Origin: Paramecium tetraurelia
Taxonomy: Eukaryota; Ciliophora; Oligohymenophorea; Peniculida; Parameciidae
DNA length: 64,000 nucleotides
Assembly (NCBI RefSeq): GCF_000165425.1
Contig: NW_001799366.1
Coordinates: 355,254 to 419,253, forward strand
Direction of reading: 5' to 3'
Shown piece after piece: positions 58,401-64,000 of the stretch. A model generated the notes under the pieces. It searched no databases, was not told the origin of the DNA, and saw only the letters and a program-made list of their open reading frames with translations. Within the stretch, counting starts at the first letter, position 1. Every line of letters starts with the position of its first letter. The position numbers and the translations under genes are program-made.

Positions 58401-59884
58401 GGTTTTGATAATGAACCTATTACAAAAGGCTAATAGTTTATTTAATAACCACTATAGAGAGGTATATTATGAAAAATAATTTAGGACTTAATCAATATGA
58501 ATAGCCTTTGAAAAAACCTGGTAGCGATATTAATTTCAACTCTGAAGACGAAAAGGAGAATCCTGAAGATATGCTTGGAATCTAGTAACTTGGCGATGAA
58601 GGTGAGGAGATTGATTAGATTCTTATAACCCCAGAAATTTTGCCCTAAATAAATAAGTATACTAAGGGAACAAAATATGGAAAAAATATGCCAATTACAA
58701 TGTAAGAATTTAATTCTTTTGAATATGTTATTTAATTGTTTGAAGATTTTATCATTTAAGATGAAGCTTACTTTTTAGATTTTGATGAAACAGCATAGAT
58801 ATTGTTCATTTTTGAAAAATTTATTTCTTAAGAAGAAGATATTTAAGATGATATTGAAAAATTAGAATAGTATTTATAGGGCAAGTTTCTTGAAAAAACT
58901 GGAAGACCAAACTTTGGTGAATAAAAAAACTTTTTCCCATTTGAAGATAATCCATTTTCGTTCTATTTAGTTGAAAAGGATCCCCTTTCAAAATAATTAA
59001 TATTATATTACGATGAATAGCCAAATGAAGATCAAATGGGGGAAGAATTTGGTCAATTTTTGGGGATGTTCCAATAGCTTTTCTCATGTGAAGAGTTTGA
59101 AATTTCTCAAGTGATTCTTCCAATTTAATCAAAAAACAAACTTGATTCATTTGGAGCTGATGGCAGATATATAAAGTATATGATGACAGTTTTTACATTG
59201 ATTTACGAGCAATAAACTCTTTAGACTGAAATAATTATTAATGATGACACAATTGCAAGAGCATTTTGGGCTTTACATCAATCGACTGAATTATACACAC
59301 TATTGCAGGATAATGAGGAAGATGTTAGAGCTACCTTTTTTGAAATGTTAGAATAGGCACAAAAAAATGATAAAACTGTTTTAATTGCAACAATAGAAGA
59401 GCTTTACTCAAAAGAAGGACTCGAAAATTTATAAAATGTAAATATTATACATTATATTTTAGCAAGTTTAAGAGATATATGATAACTTCACATAAAATAA
59501 GATTATAAAATAAGCTTTTTTCTCAATAGATATTGTGATTTAAGAATAACAATAAAAGTGTTGTATGTATGTTCATCTACAAAAAGTATCACAACTTAAT
59601 TTTCTAAAGGTATAATCGTTGAATTTATCTAGATTTTTACGCTATAAAGCTATGGAGAATTCAATTAATAAATGCTAAACTTTTTATTGGTAGATGATGG
59701 CTTATTTACATAAAAAGTTTTCATCGATTTTCCAAGACATAACCTCTTTTAAGAATATAGCGAAGTTACGCTTGGAGCATTTTACCATCTTGTAGTTAAG
59801 AAAAATTTAAAACCCGAAGAAGCTATGGCTAATTTAGTTTTTTCACTAGTTCCATATAATCTAATTTTAAGAAAATAAGAATGA
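55475..59884 (+). CDS. Large protein with a Pro/Lys/Glu-rich tandem repeat
   Basis: 1438 residues after introns of 25 (about 56290), 23 (about 58460), 25 (about 59440) and 20 nt (about 59560); length in frame. Residues 1-280 are a helical domain beginning YLASNCVGYHKEYPKSLYKQ. Residues 280-640 are coiled coil. Residues about 655-940 are a tandem repeat. The final 490 residues are acidic and helical (DDDDPYDGFDNEP, then FEDFIIQDEAYFLDFDE and a globular region to the end). No catalytic motif found. The charged Pro-rich spacer resembles extended linkers of structural ciliate proteins; the function is unknown. The 20-nt intron is near the lower size limit, and a 29-nt alternative also keeps the frame. 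Confidence 0.75.
57466..58324 (+). repeat. Tandem repeat coding for a 14-residue KPEPP-type unit
   Basis: About 18-20 imperfect copies of a 42-base unit giving EPPKKPEPP.KEIQKP, with some copies shortened. Variants differ mainly in Asp/Glu, Ser/Pro, and PPP.KE versus PPQKE. Some sub-blocks (57740-57960) form a higher-order repeat of about 100 bases that includes KPEPKQDPPKKP. The regularity leaves unrelated long open frames on both strands here. Confidence 0.92.
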
Positions 59885-60538
59885 TTTTATTAAATTATAA
59901 ATAAATAAATTAATTTATGAAGCAATCATTTCTTTTGTGAAATTAAACATATTTGCAATGATTTTTTATAAAATCATATAATAAAATCAATTATCTTCGT
60001 TATGCCAAATACATTTATGAAATTTTCAATCCTTAAGCTACATTACTTACAAATATGACCCTGTTAATGGAAATCACTTTGACTCATTAAATATTCTTAG
60101 TTCACCAACTTTAGGAGAGAAATTTACAGGATAAACATGATTAAACAAATTAGTTTTATAATATTGAATTTAGGTGTTGAATTCTAGGAGATCTTTAGGT
60201 AGTTCTGGATTACAAACTTTCTGTTTGTCTCAAATTATACTAATCAAATTTAGGTTCGATTTTTTATGCATTTCATATAAGTGAAAAGGAAGGTAATGAA
60301 TATGAATTATAATATTTCATATTTTTAATTTTTATTGTGAAATAAATTGAATTTTTACAAAATTTGTAATGTTACTTATAAAAAAATATCACTTTCAAAT
60401 TCATTATTGTAAATTTTTAATTATGATTTGTTAAGGGTAATTCTTGAAGTGGTTTCATTAATTACCTCAACCATTATGATAATAGTTAATATAACAACTT
60501 TTTTAATTAATTAATTCAAATTCAAAAAAAATAGAAAA
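59885..60538. other. Intergenic region
   Basis: 654 AT-rich bases between two plus-strand genes; holds the 3' end of one and the promoter of the next. No gene seen. Confidence 0.5.
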
Positions 60539-63500
60539 ATGGACTTCATCGTAAAAATTGGTATTGATGGTCATTAGTTCCTATTGACTCTAACACCTGA
60601 AAATAAACGGTATTTATTACAAATATCATAGGTTACAATATCTATAAGAATAAATTTAAAATGAAACAAAAGTAGAAGTGAAGAATTAATTACTTCTTAC
60701 AAAGAAAGGAGTAAGACTGGAAGATTTAAATTAATTTGATGTAGATTAATAATTGCAATAAACTGTTTAATAATTTCCAGACGAATAAAAATTTTATGTA
60801 ATAAACTCTATAATATTGGAATAGACAATTTATTTATTCGATCTAAGTGAAAATCCAGAACAAGTTTCTTTTCCATTCCCTAAATATGAGCCTAAAATGG
60901 ACTTAAAATAGTTGTTACTATCAGAATAAGCAAAAGAAACATTAATAAATTTGAACACAAACATTCTCAATCATGAGAAAATATTTTTTTAGCATTTACA
61001 AAACTTAAAGAATAAATATATACCTTATTAATAGAAAGTTAAACAATTAGAAAAAATTGGATAAGACTTGGAAAATCAAATATAGTCATTTGATATTGTA
61101 TTAAAAATGAGTAGGACTACATATAAGATAACAAAGGCTAAGAAAGAGGAGCTGACAAAAAAATAAAAAGAATCATTAGAAAGAAATCTATAAACAGTTA
61201 AAAAATTTGATGACAGTTTGGAGTAGTTAAAAAAAATAGAATTACATACTGCTTTGCAAACGAATTCATAAAAATATTTAAGTGACATCTATTATAAACC
61301 AGAATCCATGTTGAAATGGAAAAATAGTTGTTTGAATACTTAATAAAATTTAAAATAGAAAATTGACAAATTGAGTCAATCAATATCCAAATCTAAATAG
61401 AAGATTAAAAACGAAAAAACAGAAAACATGACTCAATGCTTATCGAGTTATAAAGCAAATTAACAATAATATTAATAATTCATCCAAGAAAATAAATCAC
61501 TATTATAATCAGTGGTCTAATCCACTATCGATGGTAAAAGTATTTAATATAACAAGAATACAATACCTTAAGACAATATATGATTGATTTTTCCTAGGAC
61601 ATTAATGATGAACCAGCAATGTACTATTTATCTTAGTTTGAATTATCTTAAGAACAACTAAAATAATTTGAAGATGCTGTTATTCATTTAGGAGATCATT
61701 TAGAGAAAAGTATCTTATTTCCACATAATATTAGCAAAATAAGTATTTATGTAATTCAACCAATTAAAATAATAAAATATGTCTAAGATTTTGAAAGTTT
61801 TTTAAAACTTAAGAGCTCTTGACAAAGAATTTGAGTAACATAATGAAAAAATCAAACAATATGATGAAGAGGTGGAGAAAATGGAGAAAGATTTTTCATA
61901 TCTTTTAAATCCTGTTTTATTACCATAGGCTTATTAATAGGCATTAATAGAAACTAGTAGAAGGAAAGAATTTAGAGATATTTTTGATAAGAAAATTAAA
62001 TCTTTAATGTCCTTGATAGATCAAGAAAAGGAAAAAAGGAAGAAATTTTTGTAATAATATGGTAGAATTTTGCCTTAAGATTTTATTGGCCAATTAAAAA
62101 ATTTAACTCCATCAATTCAAATCATAAATGCTTTTGTAGATGCTGAATTACCAAATATAACTGGTTTACACACAGATACTATTAAGAAACGATAGGATAA
62201 TGATCAGGATTAACTAAAATAATAGATAGAGGATTTAAATCAGCAATGCAAGCAAACTCATCTGTTCTATTAAGAGAAAACTACTAAAAAGTCTTCCACT
62301 TATATAGAATTACTCTAATTGACAGCAAAGAATTCTATGAAAATGTTTATTTAAAGAGCTGAAAACAAACCACTATCATCAATAGATGTCAATTCAGATA
62401 AATCTTAAAGAGAAAATGATTCAAAACTTATAAACTTGAAAAATGAATATAGCGAACAATTAAATACCTAAAAACAAGAATATGAGAAGTTGAAAATTAA
62501 ATTTTAAAAGCAGGAATAAGATTTTGAATCAAAATTAGTGGAAATCGATACTAAAAATAGTTTAATTGCAGAACTTTAATAAAAATTAGAATCTATATAA
62601 AATAACACTGTTAAATTAAAGGATGATTTAAATAAATTTGTCAGTAAATGTGAGAATTTGGAAATTAATCTAATATAGAAGAATGGTGAAATATCTAAAT
62701 TACAGTAATTGTAAAAATAACTCAATGATTAATTAACATAATCTAAATAAATTTAGCAAGATCTACTCAAGCATAAATAATCATTCTAATAATAATATGA
62801 GAATCAGAATGATTAAATAAATGAATTGGATTTATTGAATAAATAATATTTACAATAAGTGTAGGATTACTACTCTTAAGTAGAAACAGTCTAAAATGAA
62901 AATGAAAAGTTGAGATAGAAAATTAAGATTGTGGAATTGGAAAGAGATAATAAATAAATTGAATTGGAAAAATAGATTTAAGTCTATAATGAATTGTTAG
63001 AAGATTATATAGAAAAGAATTCCAGATTTGAAAATTTGAATGAAGAATAAGTAAAGAAATCTTAAAAGGACTAAAAATTAGAGGAGGCTTGCAGGTCACT
63101 TTAAAATAAAATAGATAATTTAGATTTAGCTCTTTAATAAAAGAATAATGAAATAATCTCATTGAAAAATCAAGACTAATTACAATTATTGAAATAACAG
63201 GATGATTTTAACTAAATATAATTACAATACGATGATAGAATTAACTGTTTAACTTAGGAGAATTTAGAGATGACAGTCTAAATTTAATCTTTAAAGGGTT
63301 AAATTGAATATTTAAATTAAAAATAGAAATCTGACAATATTATTGAAGTACAATAAAAACTCAAATTATCTGATCCTTAATTTTAATTTGATTTGTCAAG
63401 TATTTAAATAGGCAAATAGAGCATATTCATACCAGCTTAAAATGATATTTATGTTCCATTAATATTAAAGAACATCTAGGTTTCAAATATTTCAGATGAC

Positions 63501-63750
63501 TCCTTATCAAATACGAGCATAGATACATCAATCAAATAATATAGAGTTTAATTAGCATCAATCCCATAGACATTAAGAGAATTCATTATGTAATTGATAT
63601 CTAATTTTTAGTGATACTGGATTACTGTTCATATCAGAGGTTAGTAACATCATAGAAACAGAAGAGTACTTTTAGATTAGTGTGAAACAACCAAATTATA
63701 TTATTGGATTTGAAGGTTAGGACAACTAGATCAAAAGTTTTACTCTTTGA
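60539..63750 (+). CDS. ATG11/FIP200-like autophagy scaffold
   Basis: 1035 residues after introns of 22, 23, 37 and 22 nt; length in frame. Residues 1-95 form a ubiquitin-like fold (MDFIVKIGIDGHQFLLTLTP, LLLTKKGVRLEDLNQF, QKFYVINSIIL) as at the N-terminus of FIP200/ATG11. A helical domain follows with the YLLNPVLLPQAYQQALIE and KRKKFLQQYGRILPQDFI blocks, the counterpart of the family's conserved middle (..R..F....G..LP). Residues about 600-940 are coiled coil. The C-terminus starts IQIGKQSIFIPAQNDIYVPL, like the ATG11/FIP200 C-terminal (claw) domain, and ends in a small beta-rich part. Such scaffolds organise the ULK/ATG1 complex and selective autophagy receptors. The assignment rests on domain order and partial motifs. 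Confidence 0.72.
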
Positions 63751-64000
63751 AAAAATAATTCATTTTAAAAATTAATGTATATGCATTTAATTAAATGTTG
63801 TCCTTGATAAAAAAATTTTAATTCTTCAACTTTCTTCTTAAATTCGATTACCATATTGATACTTGATACTAAATTTAGAAATTCCAGTAATCTTTAAATT
63901 ATAATATAAAATTTTAATTAAATTTATTAACGAATTCACATAAAATAGATATAAATTTTTCATCTTTCTTATATTTGCCATTTAAAGTGTAAAAACAAGA
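63751..64000. other. AT-rich right edge
   Basis: 250 bases with no convincing coding frame on either strand within the window. Confidence 0.45.

Noticed and set aside
1-64000. CRISPR arrays, bacterial operons, prophage or insertion sequences
   Set aside because: No direct-repeat/spacer pattern, no transposase and no ribosome binding sites; the genes are ciliate nuclear genes with spliceosomal introns.

Overview
The window reads as a stretch of the macronuclear genome of a Paramecium (aurelia-type ciliate). Three things show this. (1) Long conserved protein families only read through if TAA and TAG are glutamine and TGA is the sole stop. (2) Almost every split gene is interrupted by tiny introns of about 20-33 nt, nearly all beginning GTA and ending TAG/AAG, and removing them restores frame. 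(3) The DNA is AT-rich and genes are packed with gaps of tens to a few hundred bases. Positions are read by eye. Where I list all introns of a gene I checked that the spliced length is a multiple of three, and I say where it is not.

Layout. 1-7.2 kb: 5' part of a very large IP3-receptor/ryanodine-receptor-type Ca2+-release channel (minus), running off the left edge. 7.3-7.8 kb: an uncertain small ORF. 8.1-12.2 kb: full ABCB/P-glycoprotein transporter. 12.3-15.5 kb: CEP350/TRM-like DUF4378 protein. 15.9-16.9 kb: arsenite methyltransferase with a Cys-rich N-terminus. 16.9-18.6 kb: compact two-domain voltage-gated-type cation channel with T-x-D-x-W pores. 18.8-20.2 kb: two small membrane proteins. 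20.4-22.1 kb: PH-domain protein kinase. 22.3-22.7 kb: small charged protein. 22.9-25.1 kb: protein with several SP-RING/MIZ-like fingers. 25.5 kb: tRNA-Val(AAC). 25.6-26.2 kb: Rab GTPase. 26.4-31.4 kb: giant multi-TM protein. 31.5-34.0 kb: coiled-coil protein and a tandem PX protein. 34.1-37.6 kb: MTR4 exosome helicase followed 28 bp later by an ERV1/ALR sulfhydryl oxidase. 37.7-40.0 kb: a coiled-coil gene and two degraded-looking loci. 40.0-40.6 kb: UBE2W-type E2. 41.6-43.8 kb: an unknown gene and a Cys-rich secreted protein. 44.5-45.2 kb: gene remnant. 45.4-48.5 kb: SIZ1/PIAS SUMO ligase (SAP-PHD-SP-RING). 48.5-51.3 kb: C2/TM protein and coiled-coil protein. 51.5-54.7 kb: cyclic-nucleotide-domain K+ channel. 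55.5-59.9 kb: large protein with a Pro/Lys/Glu repeat. 60.5-63.8 kb: ATG11/FIP200-like autophagy scaffold.

The genes do not form an operon or one pathway; this is a mixed set of housekeeping genes and ciliate-expanded families (channels, kinases, coiled coils). Two themes recur: excitability and Ca2+ signalling (IP3R-like channel, two-domain channel, CNBD K+ channel) and ubiquitin/SUMO conjugation (UBE2W, SIZ1-like ligase, multi-SP-RING protein). The most unusual item is the two-domain channel at 16.9-18.6 kb. MTR4 (1 nt surplus) and the K+ channel (2 nt surplus) carry frame breaks that no intron I could find explains.
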